A stretch of DNA of 47,355 nucleotides from Oscillospiraceae bacterium (GCA_015068025.1 SVLH01000013.1:1-47355), one strand, 5' to 3'; numbered from the stretch's first letter, positions 7,520 through 15,608 are shown. Program-made: numbers and translations. The notes: generated from the sequence alone by a model not told the origin.

Positions 7520-8275
7520 ATGAAATTTGTGTCGTGGAACGTCAATGGCCTGCGCGCCTGCCTGAACAAGGGGTTTCTGGACTTCTGCGCCGCGGCCGAC
7601 GCCGACTTTATTTGCCTGCAGGAGACGAAAATGCGTCCCGAGCAGGCGGAATTCGACCTGCCCGGCTACCACCGCTTCTGGAACAGCGCCGACAAGGCGG
7701 GCTACTCCGGCACGGCGATCTTTACGAAGCACGCGCCCCTGAACGTGACCTACGATTTCGGTGACGATGTCCACCGCCACGAGGGCCGCATCATCACGGC
7801 AGAGTATGAATCGTTCTATCTGGTCTGCTGCTACACGCCCAATTCGCAGGACGAACTGAAGCGGCTGGACTACCGTATGGCATGGGAGGATGATCTGCGC
7901 GCCTACCTGATGGAACTGGATGCAAAAAAGCCCGTCATCTACTGCGGCGACTTGAACGTGGCCCATCAGGAGATCGACATCAAGAACCCCAAGGCCAACC
8001 GCCGCAGCGCCGGGTTTACCGATGAGGAGCGGGAGAAGATGACGCAGCTGCTTGCAAGTGGCTTTACAGACACCTTCCGCCACCTGCACCCGGAGGAAAC
8101 GGGGCGCTATTCCTGGTGGAGCTACCGCTTCAACGCCCGGAAGAACAATGCCGGCTGGCGCATTGACTACTTCATCGTGTCGGATCGGCTGCGGGAGCGC
8201 ATCACAACCGCCGACATTTACAGCGAGATCATGGGTTCCGACCATTGCCCTGTAATGCTGGAACTGGATATTTGA
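7520..8275 (+). CDS. xth: Exodeoxyribonuclease III / AP endonuclease
   Basis: A 251-residue Mg-dependent nuclease of the exonuclease III/ExoA group, which nicks 5' to abasic sites in base-excision repair and trims 3' blocks. The start K-F-V-S-W-N-V-N-G-L-R-A, the metal ligand Glu in C-L-Q-E-T-K (E35), the catalytic block G-D-L-N-V-A-H, and the terminal G-S-D-H-C-P-V with the Asp-His pair are all present. The length is normal. The ATG at 7520 has AGGAGA 6 nt upstream; an in-frame ATG further upstream lacks this support. It stands alone between its own promoter and a strong terminator. A second AP-type enzyme, endonuclease IV, is encoded at 17,386. Confidence 0.96.
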   Translation: MKFVSWNVNGLRACLNKGFLDFCAAADADFICLQETKMRPEQAEFDLPGYHRFWNSADKAGYSGTAIFTKHAPLNVTYDFGDDVHRHEGRIITAEYESFYLVCCYTPNSQDELKRLDYRMAWEDDLRAYLMELDAKKPVIYCGDLNVAHQEIDIKNPKANRRSAGFTDEEREKMTQLLASGFTDTFRHLHPEETGRYSWWSYRFNARKNNAGWRIDYFIVSDRLRERITTADIYSEIMGSDHCPVMLELDI

Positions 8276-8286
8276 CGGCGAAAACG

Positions 8287-8324
8287 AATAAGAAAAAGCA
8301 CCCGTCAGGGTGCTTTTTCTTATT
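8287..8324. terminator. Bidirectional terminator after xth
   Basis: A 17-bp perfect stem AATAAGAAAAAGCACCC / GGGTGCTTTTTCTTATT (8287-8303 and 8308-8324) with loop GTCA. The facing minus-strand gene ends inside the right arm (stop at 8320-8322). Confidence 0.9.
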
Positions 8325-9132
8325 CCGGAAGAAATCCCTCGAAAATGAACAGATCATAGGCGCTGCGGCATTCGTCCAGCTGTTTTTGCGATTTCACCGT
8401 CCATGCCACCGTTAGCGGGCGGAATAACGCCTTGCACACCCGGAAGGACAGGTTGCGGAAATATCGCACATCATACGCCACGAAATCGGGGCGGGAGAGG
8501 GCGTTGACCAGCAGGTGGTGCGCCGTCCACTGGGCGGCAGATTCTCGCTTGCCGGGCTTGGAATAGTTGGTGGAGAGCTGCCCCCGGATCCACTCCGGGC
8601 GGTGCGTTTTGAACCAGCGCACTGCCATGGGGTGGAAGGACTCCACGCAGTACGCCCCCTTATACGCCAGCAGCAGCGGCTCAATGACAGCACACACGGC
8701 GGCATAGTCCCCGTGGGCCTTGATCTCCACGATGATGGGCACCTGCCCATCTACCAGAGCGAGAAAGTCCGCGAAGCGGGGTATGTGTTCCGTTGTGTCG
8801 AACAGGGGAAACTGCTGCAATTCCTCGAAGGTGTAGTCCGACACCTGACCCTCCACCCCACAGACCCGCAGCATCGAGTCATCGTGGAACACCACAGGCA
8901 CGCCGTCAGCGGTGAGCTGGACGTCCATCTCCATTCCGTAGCCGTGTGCGATGGATTTGCGGAACGCGGCCATGGAATTTTCCGGGATGCCGGCGGCGTT
9001 GTCATAAAGACCCCGGTGGGTGTAGTATCGCCCCAGCAGGGCGCTGTGATCCGGCCGCTTTCCCATGCGGGGCATGAGGAGAAACAGGTACAGCGCAAAC
9101 AGAGCGAGCAAAAGAATCAAAACAAAGAGCAT
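8320..9132 (-). CDS. Membrane-anchored glycerophosphodiester phosphodiesterase
   Basis: A 270-residue GDPD-family enzyme that would hydrolyse glycerophosphodiesters to sn-glycerol 3-phosphate and an alcohol. The first ~20 residues are a single hydrophobic helix, so the enzyme is probably membrane-tethered. The TIM-barrel motifs follow: H39-R40-G with E51-N52-S, then E68-x-D70 and the second catalytic H83 in V-F-H-D-D. The domain is complete to the C-terminus, where the typical A-W-T-V sits. The gene is 6 nt downstream of the MFS transporter on the same strand, so the two are very likely co-transcribed. The real substrate (phospholipid head groups, teichoic acid or an imported diester) cannot be told. 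Confidence 0.9.
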   Translation of the reverse strand: MLFVLILLLALFALYLFLLMPRMGKRPDHSALLGRYYTHRGLYDNAAGIPENSMAAFRKSIAHGYGMEMDVQLTADGVPVVFHDDSMLRVCGVEGQVSDYTFEELQQFPLFDTTEHIPRFADFLALVDGQVPIIVEIKAHGDYAAVCAVIEPLLLAYKGAYCVESFHPMAVRWFKTHRPEWIRGQLSTNYSKPGKRESAAQWTAHHLLVNALSRPDFVAYDVRYFRNLSFRVCKALFRPLTVAWTVKSQKQLDECRSAYDLFIFEGFLPE

Positions 9133-9138
9133 TGCTTA

Positions 9139-10419
9139 TCAGTCATCCACATCAAAGTGTTCCAGCGCCGTCTTTTTGGCGGCGGGTTTGGCGTCGCCGT
9201 GCTTCACGCGGCTCATGGTGTAGAACGCGCAGGCGGTGAAGAACATGGCGTAGGGGAACAGCGTGTGATAGGAAACATACTGCAGCAGCACGCCGGAGAG
9301 AACGGGCGTGATGATCTGGGCGGACATGGAGAAGGTGTAGTACAGTCCGGTGTACTTGCCGATCTCGCTGCCGCGGCTCATCTCCACCACCATGGGCAGG
9401 GAGTTGACGTTGATGGCCGCCCAGCCGATACCGATGAGGGCGAAGAAAATGTTGGCGGAGAAGTGGTAGGTGGGATAGAACAGCACCGAGGTGTAACTGA
9501 CGAACATACAGATGACGCCCAGCAGGATGGTGCGCTTGCGGCCGATCCGGGCGGCGATGGCGCCGCTGGGGATGTAGCTGATGATGGCGGCCACGGTGGC
9601 TACCATCAGGCAGTCGGCAAAGCCGCCGCCCTCCATGCCCCACACAGTGACGGCATAGCGGGAAAAGGCGGTGGTCACAGCATTATAGGCGGCGTACCAC
9701 AGGGCAATGGAGGCCAGAATGAAGCCCAGACTTCGACGCACTTCCGGTGCAAGGGGTGCTGCGGAGGCCTCCTCCGCAGCAGCTTCTTCGGCGTCTTCGG
9801 GATATTCTTCCGCAATTTGCGCCGCCAGCTTCTTTTCCCGAATGGTCAGCAGCAGGATCACCACGGAGGCCGCCATCATGGCGGCCACGCCAATGAATAC
9901 GCCAAGATAGCTGGGGCGCTCGCCCTTGGGCACCAGAAAACGAATCAGCGCCAGCGCCATCACGCCGCCCACAGCACCCATCAGGTTGATGACGGCGTTG
10001 GCAGCCGAGCGCAGGGGCTTGGGGGTCAGGTCGGGCATCAGAGCCACCGCCGGAGAGCGATACATAGCCATGGCGAGCAGGGTCAGCCCCAGCGCCGCGA
10101 TGAACAGCCCCAGCATCTCGCGGCTGTCCGCCAGCGGCAGCAGCAGCATCAGCACAACGGCCGCCGCCGTGCCGCCCAGAATGAAGGGCGTCCGCTTGCC
10201 CAGCGGGGTGTCCACCTTGTCGGACAGCGTGCCGATGATGGGCAGCAGGAACACGGCCAGCACATTGTCCAGCGCCATAATGGCACCGATGATGGACTCG
10301 TTCAGGTGAAAGGTGTTTTGCAGGATCAGGGGGATGATGTTGTCGTACATCTGCCAGAAAGCGGTGATGGACAAAAACGCCAGACCCACAAAAAATGTGC
10401 GCTTGTAATTCAGCTTCAT
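9139..10419 (-). CDS. MFS transporter, GPH/SLC45-like
   Basis: A 426-residue integral membrane protein with about 12 hydrophobic segments and a charged, Ala/Glu-rich cytoplasmic loop in the middle (about residues 198-225). The loop after helix 2 reads G-T-L-S-D-K-V-D-T-P-L-G-K-R-T-P-F, the pattern seen in glycoside-pentoside-hexuronide and SLC45-type sugar carriers; a second G-x-x-A-A-R-I-G-R-K-R is in the C-terminal half. The substrate is unknown. It is the first gene of a pair with the membrane-bound glycerophosphodiesterase (6-nt gap). GGGAGA lies before the ATG. A -10-like TATAAT (complement of 10452-10457) lies 33 nt upstream, with only a weak -35. Confidence 0.85.
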   Translation of the reverse strand: MKLNYKRTFFVGLAFLSITAFWQMYDNIIPLILQNTFHLNESIIGAIMALDNVLAVFLLPIIGTLSDKVDTPLGKRTPFILGGTAAAVVLMLLLPLADSREMLGLFIAALGLTLLAMAMYRSPAVALMPDLTPKPLRSAANAVINLMGAVGGVMALALIRFLVPKGERPSYLGVFIGVAAMMAASVVILLLTIREKKLAAQIAEEYPEDAEEAAAEEASAAPLAPEVRRSLGFILASIALWYAAYNAVTTAFSRYAVTVWGMEGGGFADCLMVATVAAIISYIPSGAIAARIGRKRTILLGVICMFVSYTSVLFYPTYHFSANIFFALIGIGWAAINVNSLPMVVEMSRGSEIGKYTGLYYTFSMSAQIITPVLSGVLLQYVSYHTLFPYAMFFTACAFYTMSRVKHGDAKPAAKKTALEHFDVDD

Positions 10420-10451
10420 GGAGATTCTCCCTTACAGAAAGATTCCCCCTG

Positions 10452-10480
10452 ATTATACCATTGATATGTCTCTCTGCACA
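10452..10480 (-). promoter_or_regulatory. Possible promoter of the MFS-GDPD pair
   Basis: Minus strand: TGTGCA (complement of 10475-10480), 17 nt, TATAAT (complement of 10452-10457). The -10 is consensus; the -35 is weak. The rest of the 200-bp gap to 10,620 shows only a GC-rich stem at its right end (next to the gpr stop). Confidence 0.4.
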
Positions 10481-10620
10481 GGGTTTCGCGCAAAATAAAA
10501 CAAAATTTTACACGCGGCAACGAGAAAGATTTGTTGCAAATACTGCGGAAAACGGCGGTGCTGGCGGGCGTGTGAGCCTGCCCTTTCCGCACGCCTGTAC
10601 GGATACGCTGCGCCCTGCTG

Positions 10621-11514
10621 TTATGACAGCAGGGCGTTCATTTCTTCGATCTCCAGATCCTGCAGCGCCCAGTTGATGCCGTAGCCGATGACCTTGCCCA
10701 GATCCCGCACCTGTGCGTCGATGTCCCGGGGGGTGACCATCAGGTTTTGCCGGGACTGTTTCAGCTGTGTTTCGCCCGGTGTCATGCCAGCGTCCTCCAG
10801 AAGATCTGCTGCCAGCGTGGCGGCGTCCACCACCGTGGGCACACCGATGGAAATGACGGGCACGCCCAGCGTTTCCCGGTTCAGCGCGGCGCGGTGATTT
10901 CCCACACCGGAGCCGGGGACGATGCCGGTGTCGGACAGCTGCACCGTGGCGCAGACGCGCTCCGTGCGGCGGGAGGCCAGCGCATCCACGGCAATGACCA
11001 GCGTCGGCTGCACCTGCGCAACCAGCCCCCGTACTGCCTCTGCCGACTCGATGCCGGTGGTGCCCAGTACCCCGGTGCGCTGCACCGCCACGGGGCGGAA
11101 GCCGGAAAAATGCCGCGGCATGGCGGAGATGAGGTGCCGGGTCACCAGCACGCTGTCCGCCGCCAGCACTCCGATGGCGTCCGGCGTCATGGCGGCGTTG
11201 CCCAGCGCAATGACCAGCACGCTGCCTTCCTCCGGAATGAGCTGCTTGAGCTGACCGCCCACCGCCCGCACCGCCCGGTCAAAAAAGCCGTCCTTCCGCT
11301 GCCAGAAGCCGGTGAGGTCCAGTGTCAGGTAGGTGCCCCGGGGCTTTCCCAGGGCGGCTTCTCCCCTGTCGTCCAAGATCTCCACCCGGGTCAGTCCGTA
11401 ACCTTCCAGACGGCACTTTTCCGCCTTCACGCCTTCCAGTTTTGTTGTTTTTTCTGCGCTTTCCTGCCAGAGTTCCTGTGCCTCCAGCGCCAGATCGGTT
11501 CGTTTCGTAAACAA
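10621..11514 (-). CDS. gpr: Germination protease GPR
   Basis: A 297-residue endopeptidase of the GPR family (M63/A25), which is stored in the spore and degrades small acid-soluble proteins at germination. The N-terminus reads R-T-D-L-A-L-E-A, the hallmark of the family just after the propeptide. Later blocks include V-I-A-L-G-N-A-A-M-T-P-D-A-I-G, T-G-I-E-S-A, V-I-A-V-D-A-L-A-S-R and a T-G-I-V-P-G-S-G-V-G-N segment, all typical. The start is a TTG at 11514, 7 nt after GGAGG; upstream in-frame codons read through the promoter, so the longer frame is wrong. It is divergent from rpsT, matching the gpr-rpsT proximity known in Bacillus. Its presence supports an endospore-forming lineage. Confidence 0.92.
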   Translation of the reverse strand: MFTKRTDLALEAQELWQESAEKTTKLEGVKAEKCRLEGYGLTRVEILDDRGEAALGKPRGTYLTLDLTGFWQRKDGFFDRAVRAVGGQLKQLIPEEGSVLVIALGNAAMTPDAIGVLAADSVLVTRHLISAMPRHFSGFRPVAVQRTGVLGTTGIESAEAVRGLVAQVQPTLVIAVDALASRRTERVCATVQLSDTGIVPGSGVGNHRAALNRETLGVPVISIGVPTVVDAATLAADLLEDAGMTPGETQLKQSRQNLMVTPRDIDAQVRDLGKVIGYGINWALQDLEIEEMNALLS

Positions 11515-11575
11515 AAAGCTGCCTCCAAACACTAAATCTTGTGGTCGTTGTCCTAGGTTGCACACAAAGGGATAC

Positions 11576-11604
11576 AATATACAAAAATTGAATAGAAAAT
11601 GCAA
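11576..11604 (-). promoter_or_regulatory. Candidate promoter of gpr
   Basis: Minus strand: TTGCAT (complement of 11599-11604), 17 nt, TATATT (complement of 11576-11581). It fits sigma-A. In Bacillus, gpr uses forespore sigma factors; the GCAT in the -35 resembles that class but the -10 does not, so the sigma assignment is open. Confidence 0.45.
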
Positions 11605-11612
11605 AAAACCTC

Positions 11613-11641
11613 TTGCTTTTTGAAAAGATTCCTGCTAAAAT
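11613..11641 (+). promoter_or_regulatory. Promoter of rpsT
   Basis: TTGCTT (11613-11618), 17 nt, TAAAAT (11636-11641), 56 nt before the TTG start of rpsT. It is back-to-back with the gpr promoter. Confidence 0.65.
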
Positions 11642-11696
11642 ACCATTCTGCACGGTGGAAAATCCGCCGTGGAATTTGCCTAAGGAGGTGTTTGGT

Positions 11697-11960
11697 TTGC
11701 CGAATATCAAGTCTGCCAAGAAGCGCGTTCTGATCGCTGAAGTGAGAAACGCTCGCAACAAGGCCGCGAAATCCGAGCTGAAGACCGCCATCAAGAAGTT
11801 CGAGGCTGCTGCCGCAGAAGGCAATCGCACCGAGGCCGATGGCGCTTACAAGGTTGCAGTGAAGAAAGTCGATCAGGCTGTTGCCAAGGGCGTTCTGCAC
11901 AAGAACACGGCCGCTCATCGCAAGAGCGCCATGACCCTGAAGCTCAACAAGATCGGCTAA
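11697..11960 (+). CDS. rpsT: 30S ribosomal protein S20
   Basis: An 87-residue basic protein of the small ribosomal subunit. The N-terminus P-N-I-K-S-A-K-K-R and the following helical K/R/A-rich sequence are diagnostic. The start is TTG at 11697, 7 nt after AAGGAGG; in other bacteria rpsT also often starts with TTG or UUG-like weak codons, which allows feedback control. A long in-frame extension to 11,613 covers the promoter and is not part of the gene. It is followed by a strong terminator, so it is monocistronic. Confidence 0.97.
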   Translation: MPNIKSAKKRVLIAEVRNARNKAAKSELKTAIKKFEAAAAEGNRTEADGAYKVAVKKVDQAVAKGVLHKNTAAHRKSAMTLKLNKIG

Positions 11961-11974
11961 TCGTGTCGAGCCAG

Positions 11975-12003
11975 AAGGACATCCGAAAGGGTGTCCTTTT
12001 TTA
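11975..12003 (+). terminator. Terminator of rpsT
   Basis: AAGGACATCC pairs with GGGTGTCCTT (one G-U pair) around a GAAA tetraloop (11975-11998), followed by TTTTTT. Confidence 0.88.
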
Positions 12004-12014
12004 TTTTCTGCCTC

Positions 12015-12042
12015 TTTTCATTTTCGGGATCTGTGATACAAT
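12015..12042 (+). promoter_or_regulatory. Candidate promoter of tatD
   Basis: TTTTCA (12015-12020), 16 nt, TACAAT (12037-12042), 46 nt before the ATG. Confidence 0.5.
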
Positions 12043-12088
12043 AACAGGGAACGAAAATCGCCCCCACCAAAGGATACGGAGGTACATC

Positions 12089-12856
12089 ATGCCCCTTTTT
12101 GATACCCATGCCCATTACGATTCCGGCGCGTTCAACGCCGACCGGGAAGAAGTCCTTGCCGCCCTGCCCGCCGGAAATGTGGCGCTGGTGGTGAATCCGG
12201 GCTGCGATGTGGTCTCCTCCCGCACCGCGGTGGCGCTGGCGGAGCAGTTCCCCCACGTCTACGCCGCCGTGGGCATCCACCCCTCTGACTGCGGCGGCAC
12301 AACGGAGGCGGATTATGCCGAACTGCGCACCCTGGCGCAGCATGGGAAGGTGGTGGCCATCGGCGAGATCGGCCTGGATTACTACTGGGAGGACAATCCG
12401 CCCAGGGACTTTCAGCAGCAGGTGTTCCGCCGCCAGATCGAGCTGGCGCTGGAAGCGGAGCTGCCGGTGATCGTCCACGATCGGGAGGCGCACGGTGATT
12501 CTCTTGCCATTGTGCTGGACTATCCCGGTCTGCGGGGCGTGTTCCATTGCTTCTCCGGCAGCCCGGAAATGGCGGAGGAACTGCTCAAACGCGGTTGGTA
12601 TCTGGGCTTCGACGGCCCCATTACCTATAAAAACGCCCGCCGTGCGCCGGAGGTGGTCGCGGTGACGCCGCTGGATCGCATCGTCATCGAAACGGATGCG
12701 CCCTACCTGACCCCTGTTCCCTACCGCGGACAGCGCAATGACAGCCGGCACCTCACCTACGTTGTGGAAAAACTGGCAGAGTGGAAGGGCATCTCCCCGG
12801 AGGAGATGGAACGCATCACGCTGGAAAACGGCAAGCGGCTGTACGGTCTTGCCTGA
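12089..12856 (+). CDS. tatD: TatD-family metal-dependent DNase
   Basis: A 255-residue TIM-barrel hydrolase. Metal ligands are visible in the expected order: H-x-H in F-D-T-H-A-H-Y-D near the start, the Glu in A-I-G-E-I-G-L-D-Y-Y, His in V-I-V-H-D-R, His in V-F-H-C-F-S-G, and the Asp in I-E-T-D-A-P-Y-L. TatD proteins act as 3'-5' exonucleases on damaged DNA and in some species as D-aminoacyl-tRNA deacylases. The length is normal. The ATG at 12089 follows GGAGG by 6 nt. It is a single-gene unit with its own promoter and a strong terminator shared with the facing gene. Confidence 0.93.
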   Translation: MPLFDTHAHYDSGAFNADREEVLAALPAGNVALVVNPGCDVVSSRTAVALAEQFPHVYAAVGIHPSDCGGTTEADYAELRTLAQHGKVVAIGEIGLDYYWEDNPPRDFQQQVFRRQIELALEAELPVIVHDREAHGDSLAIVLDYPGLRGVFHCFSGSPEMAEELLKRGWYLGFDGPITYKNARRAPEVVAVTPLDRIVIETDAPYLTPVPYRGQRNDSRHLTYVVEKLAEWKGISPEEMERITLENGKRLYGLA

Positions 12857-12875
12857 AGGACATCGAGAAACGCAA

Positions 12876-12908
12876 AAAAGCACCCCCTGCCATGCAGCGG
12901 GTGCTTTT
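12876..12908. terminator. Bidirectional terminator after tatD
   Basis: AAAAGCACCC...GGGTGCTTTT with an inner CTGC/GCAG stem and one C-C mismatch. A and T tracts flank both sides, fitting two convergent genes. Confidence 0.85.
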
Positions 12909-12909
12909 G

Positions 12910-13581
12910 TTATTTGAAATCGGCGGCGCGCTCTGCTTTTTCCAGCAGCTGCAGACGGTCGATGGAGAGGTTTCTGGCGCGCGTCTGCGGATCGTAATGT
13001 GCGGCGCAGAAAGAAAGGAAGTCGGCAGCACCGTCGAACCAGCGCCGCATTTGCAGATAGGGGATGTCTCCGTATTCCTGCTTCATCTGAAAACAGCGGA
13101 ACGGGAGATCTTCCGGAACGGGCAGCTCTTTTTTAAACAAAAGAACCAGCTCGTTTTCCGGATGCGTCCGACAGATGACGCTTTGGATGTAGGCGGCGTT
13201 GCTGCGAATATAGTCGATCTCCTCTGCGCGGGTCACCGCCCGAAGGAAGCAGGCTTTTTTTCGGGATGCCTCCGTAAAGTGTTTAATGCGGCGGTCATAT
13301 TTTTGCTTCAGGGCGGTGTATTCGGTCTGAAAATCCTCCCGGTCGTGTAAGAATTTGAAATCGCAGGACGAATCGATAAACCAGCGGGGGTTTCCGGGAA
13401 ACCGCGCCAGATGCTCCGGAAGGAGGAAGTCGCAAAAATCGGTCTCCATAAAGTGAAGAACCGAGGAGAAGCTGCGGGTGACCAGCCAGTCAAAGGGGCC
13501 GGAAAAGGAGCGCAGACCGGCGCGCCCCATGGCGGCGGCCACCGGGCAGGAGGCGCCCAGAGAAACAAAGGCTTCAAACAT
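12910..13581 (-). CDS. DUF1796 putative papain-like cysteine peptidase
   Basis: A 223-residue soluble protein. The N-terminus F-V-S-L-G-A-S-C-P-V-A, then L-R-S-x-S-G-P-F-D-W-L-V-T, is the signature of the DUF1796 family, thought to be papain-like peptidases with Cys12 as the candidate nucleophile. The family's substrates are unknown and I cannot show activity. Several more cysteines are spread through the protein. The start ATG at 13581 has GGAG 8 nt upstream. It lies 42 nt downstream of the TSUP exporter gene on the same strand and may be co-transcribed with it; the gap holds a small GC stem but no T-tract. Confidence 0.75.
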   Translation of the reverse strand: MFEAFVSLGASCPVAAAMGRAGLRSFSGPFDWLVTRSFSSVLHFMETDFCDFLLPEHLARFPGNPRWFIDSSCDFKFLHDREDFQTEYTALKQKYDRRIKHFTEASRKKACFLRAVTRAEEIDYIRSNAAYIQSVICRTHPENELVLLFKKELPVPEDLPFRCFQMKQEYGDIPYLQMRRWFDGAADFLSFCAAHYDPQTRARNLSIDRLQLLEKAERAADFK

Positions 13582-13623
13582 ATGCCAAACTCCTATCAAT
13601 AAAATGACGAAACATCGCTGCGG

Positions 13624-14373
13624 TCATGCCCGCAGCAGCAGGGCTTTCACCAGAATACTTACGCCGCCCAGCAGGAAAAGGGCGATGGCGGCCTTTTGCA
13701 GGCTTCCCTCCTCCAGCCGGGGAGAAAGAATCCCTGCCAACACCATGGCAAGCCCCGCCGCCGGGGCGCTGATGGCCACAAACAGCCACACTTGTCGGGT
13801 CAGCAGTCCGCCAAAGAGATACACAAAGAAGCGGAACAGGTTTTCACCGAAGAACAAAAAGCAGATGCTGCCCTTGAACTCGCCGTAATCCTTTGCGGTG
13901 CGCTGGAGGTAGGCTGTTAGGAACATGTTGATGCCGAACAGACCGGCACACACGCCGGAAAACACGGCCACGGGATACCGGAACCATTGGGGCGCAGCGG
14001 ATGCCGCTTTGCGGCGGCTGCGGGTGGCCATCTCCAGACCCAACGCGATCACCACAACGCCCAGCGCTGCCTTGATGATCCACGGCATGGAGGCGTGCAG
14101 CAGAAGCGTGCCGGGGATGACGCCGGCCATGTTGCACATCAGCAGCGGCAAAATGCGCCGCCATTGGAAACTGCGGCGGTTTTTCCACGTGATGTATGCG
14201 TTCACGGGGCAGTCCAGCACCAGCGTGCCGGGGGTAATGAGGACATTGTCCAGCCCCATGGACAGCAGCGGGCCGGAGATCAGAGGATTGCCGAAGCCCA
14301 CCAGACCCTTGACGAAATACGCCAGAAATTGGGCACAGAAAATCAAAACCACAAGATGTGGTGCAAAGGGCAC
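13624..14373 (-). CDS. TSUP (TauE/SafE) family membrane exporter
   Basis: A 249-residue integral membrane protein with seven to eight hydrophobic segments. The first helix block carries F-V-K-G-L-V-G-F-G-N-P-L, and a related G-L-F-G-I-N lies in the second half: this inverted pair is the mark of the TauE/SafE family, whose members export sulfite, sulfoacetate or other small organic anions. The substrate here is unknown. Two GTG codons are possible starts; the one at 14373 lies 8 nt after GGAGG and is preferred over the one at 14382, which overlaps it. It is divergent from the rpsF operon. Confidence 0.85.
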   Translation of the reverse strand: MPFAPHLVVLIFCAQFLAYFVKGLVGFGNPLISGPLLSMGLDNVLITPGTLVLDCPVNAYITWKNRRSFQWRRILPLLMCNMAGVIPGTLLLHASMPWIIKAALGVVVIALGLEMATRSRRKAASAAPQWFRYPVAVFSGVCAGLFGINMFLTAYLQRTAKDYGEFKGSICFLFFGENLFRFFVYLFGGLLTRQVWLFVAISAPAAGLAMVLAGILSPRLEEGSLQKAAIALFLLGGVSILVKALLLRA

Positions 14374-14466
14374 GGCAGTCACCTCCTTTTTTCAAGCATA
14401 GTTCTGATATATCACAATTCCCGGCAAAAAGGAACTGTTTTTAAAAAGAAAAATGAAAAAATCCAC

Positions 14467-14494
14467 TTGACATTTGTACAGCTTCTTATATAAT
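14467..14494 (+). promoter_or_regulatory. Strong promoter of rpsF-ssb-rpsR
   Basis: TTGACA (14467-14472), a 16-nt spacer and TATAAT (14489-14494). Both hexamers are perfect consensus. Confidence 0.88.
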
Positions 14495-14499
14495 AATAA

Positions 14500-14571
14500 G
14501 GCTCGCATTCTGCGGGCTATCCTTGCTCTCATCTGTGAATGAGGGCCATTTGTCCAAAAGGAGGTGCAAAC
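14500..14571 (+). promoter_or_regulatory. Leader of the rpsF operon with two hairpins
   Basis: The transcript leader can form GCTCGCA/TGCGGGC (14501-14517) and GCTCTCAT/ATGAGGGC (14525-14546), each with one G-U pair. S6:S18 leader motifs that bind the gene products are known in many bacteria; I do not see the diagnostic motif clearly, so autoregulation here is an inference. Confidence 0.4.
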
Positions 14572-14868
14572 ATGGCAAAGATTTCTGCCAATTACGAGGT
14601 CGTTTTCGTCGTCGACCCTGCACAGGGTGAGGAGGCTGTCGCCGCCCAGGTGAACAACTTCAAGACCCTGATCGAGCAGAACGGTTCCAATGTGGAAGTG
14701 GAAGAGTGGGGTACCCGCAAGCTGGCTTATCCCATCGACTACAAGACCGAGGGTTACTATGTGCTGGTCAACTTCACCAGCGCTCCCGAGTTCCCCCGCG
14801 AGCTGGATCGTAAGCTGCGTATTGCTGACGGCATCATGCGTTCCCTGATCGTCTGCAAGGGCGAGTAA
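14572..14868 (+). CDS. rpsF: 30S ribosomal protein S6
   Basis: A 98-residue small-subunit protein that pairs with S18 on the 16S platform. Y-E-V-V-F-V-V-D-P near the start and E-E-W-G-T-R-K-L-A-Y-P-I in the middle are typical, as is the late G-I-M-R-S-L-I-V. The ATG at 14572 has AAGGAGG 7 nt upstream; an earlier in-frame ATG in the leader lacks an SD site. First gene of the classic S6-SSB-S18 operon, 12 nt before ssb. Confidence 0.97.
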   Translation: MAKISANYEVVFVVDPAQGEEAVAAQVNNFKTLIEQNGSNVEVEEWGTRKLAYPIDYKTEGYYVLVNFTSAPEFPRELDRKLRIADGIMRSLIVCKGE

Positions 14869-14880
14869 GGAGGAACCCGG

Positions 14881-15333
14881 ATGCTGAACAAGATCATCCT
14901 GATGGGTCGTCTGACCCGTGACCCCGAACTGCGCCGCACTGGCAGCGGTACCGCTGTCACTTCCTTCTCTCTGGCCGTTGACCGTGACTTTAAGTCCCAG
15001 GGCGGCGAGAAGGAGACCGATTTTATCGACATCGTGGCGTGGCGTTCCACCGCGGAGTTTGTCAGCAAGTACTTCACCAAGGGCCGCATGGCCGTGGTGG
15101 AGGGCCGCCTGCAGATCCGCGACTGGACGGACAAAGACGGCGGCAAGCGGAGAACCGCTGAAGTCGTCGCTGACAATGTCTATTTCGGGGATTCCAGACG
15201 GGATGGCGGCAGCGATTATGCTTCCGCTCCCGCTTATGGCACTCCCGCTTCCGAGCGCGCGTATGCGGCGCCCATGGGCGGGCAGTCCGATTTCGCCGAG
15301 ATCGGCGAAGAAGACGGCGAACTGCCGTTCTGA
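14881..15333 (+). CDS. ssb: Single-stranded DNA-binding protein
   Basis: A 150-residue SSB that coats single strands in replication and repair. The OB fold covers about residues 1-105 ([17 protein letters not shown] and W-R-S-T-A-E-F-V, with R-L-Q-I-R-D-W). A flexible Gly/Ser/Ala/Pro linker follows, and the protein ends in the acidic tip D-G-E-L-P-F that docks partner proteins. The gene starts 12 nt after rpsF with a good SD site in between and is 23 nt before rpsR. Confidence 0.98.
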   Translation: MLNKIILMGRLTRDPELRRTGSGTAVTSFSLAVDRDFKSQGGEKETDFIDIVAWRSTAEFVSKYFTKGRMAVVEGRLQIRDWTDKDGGKRRTAEVVADNVYFGDSRRDGGSDYASAPAYGTPASERAYAAPMGGQSDFAEIGEEDGELPF

Positions 15334-15356
15334 TACTAATTAAGGAGGAACCAATC

Positions 15357-15608
15357 ATGGCTTTCGATCGTGAAGCTCGTCCCGCCCGTCCCGTGCGCGG
15401 CAAGCGCCGTAAGGTTTGCCAGTTCTGCGCCGACAAGTGCGAGAGCATTGATTACAAGGATACTGCCAAGCTGAAGCGTTTCACTTCTGAGCGCTCCAAG
15501 ATCCTGCCCCGCAGAACCACCGGCACCTGCGCCATGCATCAGCGTCAGCTGACTGAGGCCATCAAGCGCGCCCGTCAGATCGCTCTGCTGCCCTACGTGA
15601 CCGACTAA
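15357..15608 (+). CDS. rpsR: 30S ribosomal protein S18
   Basis: An 83-residue basic protein. The R-R-K-V-C-Q-F-C segment followed by I-D-Y-K-D, then [18 protein letters not shown], is diagnostic of S18; the paired cysteines (C-x-x-C, then one in the A-D-K-C-E block and one near T-G-T-C) suggest a zinc-binding form. AAGGAGG precedes the ATG. Last gene of the operon, followed by a strong terminator. Confidence 0.97.
   Translation: MAFDREARPARPVRGKRRKVCQFCADKCESIDYKDTAKLKRFTSERSKILPRRTTGTCAMHQRQLTEAIKRARQIALLPYVTD

Noticed and set aside
7362-7520. A T-box riboswitch upstream of metG
   Set aside because: The metG leader is too short and no T-box sequence is visible.
14500-14571. A canonical S6:S18 leader motif
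   Set aside because: Two hairpins are present but the known bulged motif is not evident, so only a generic leader is listed.
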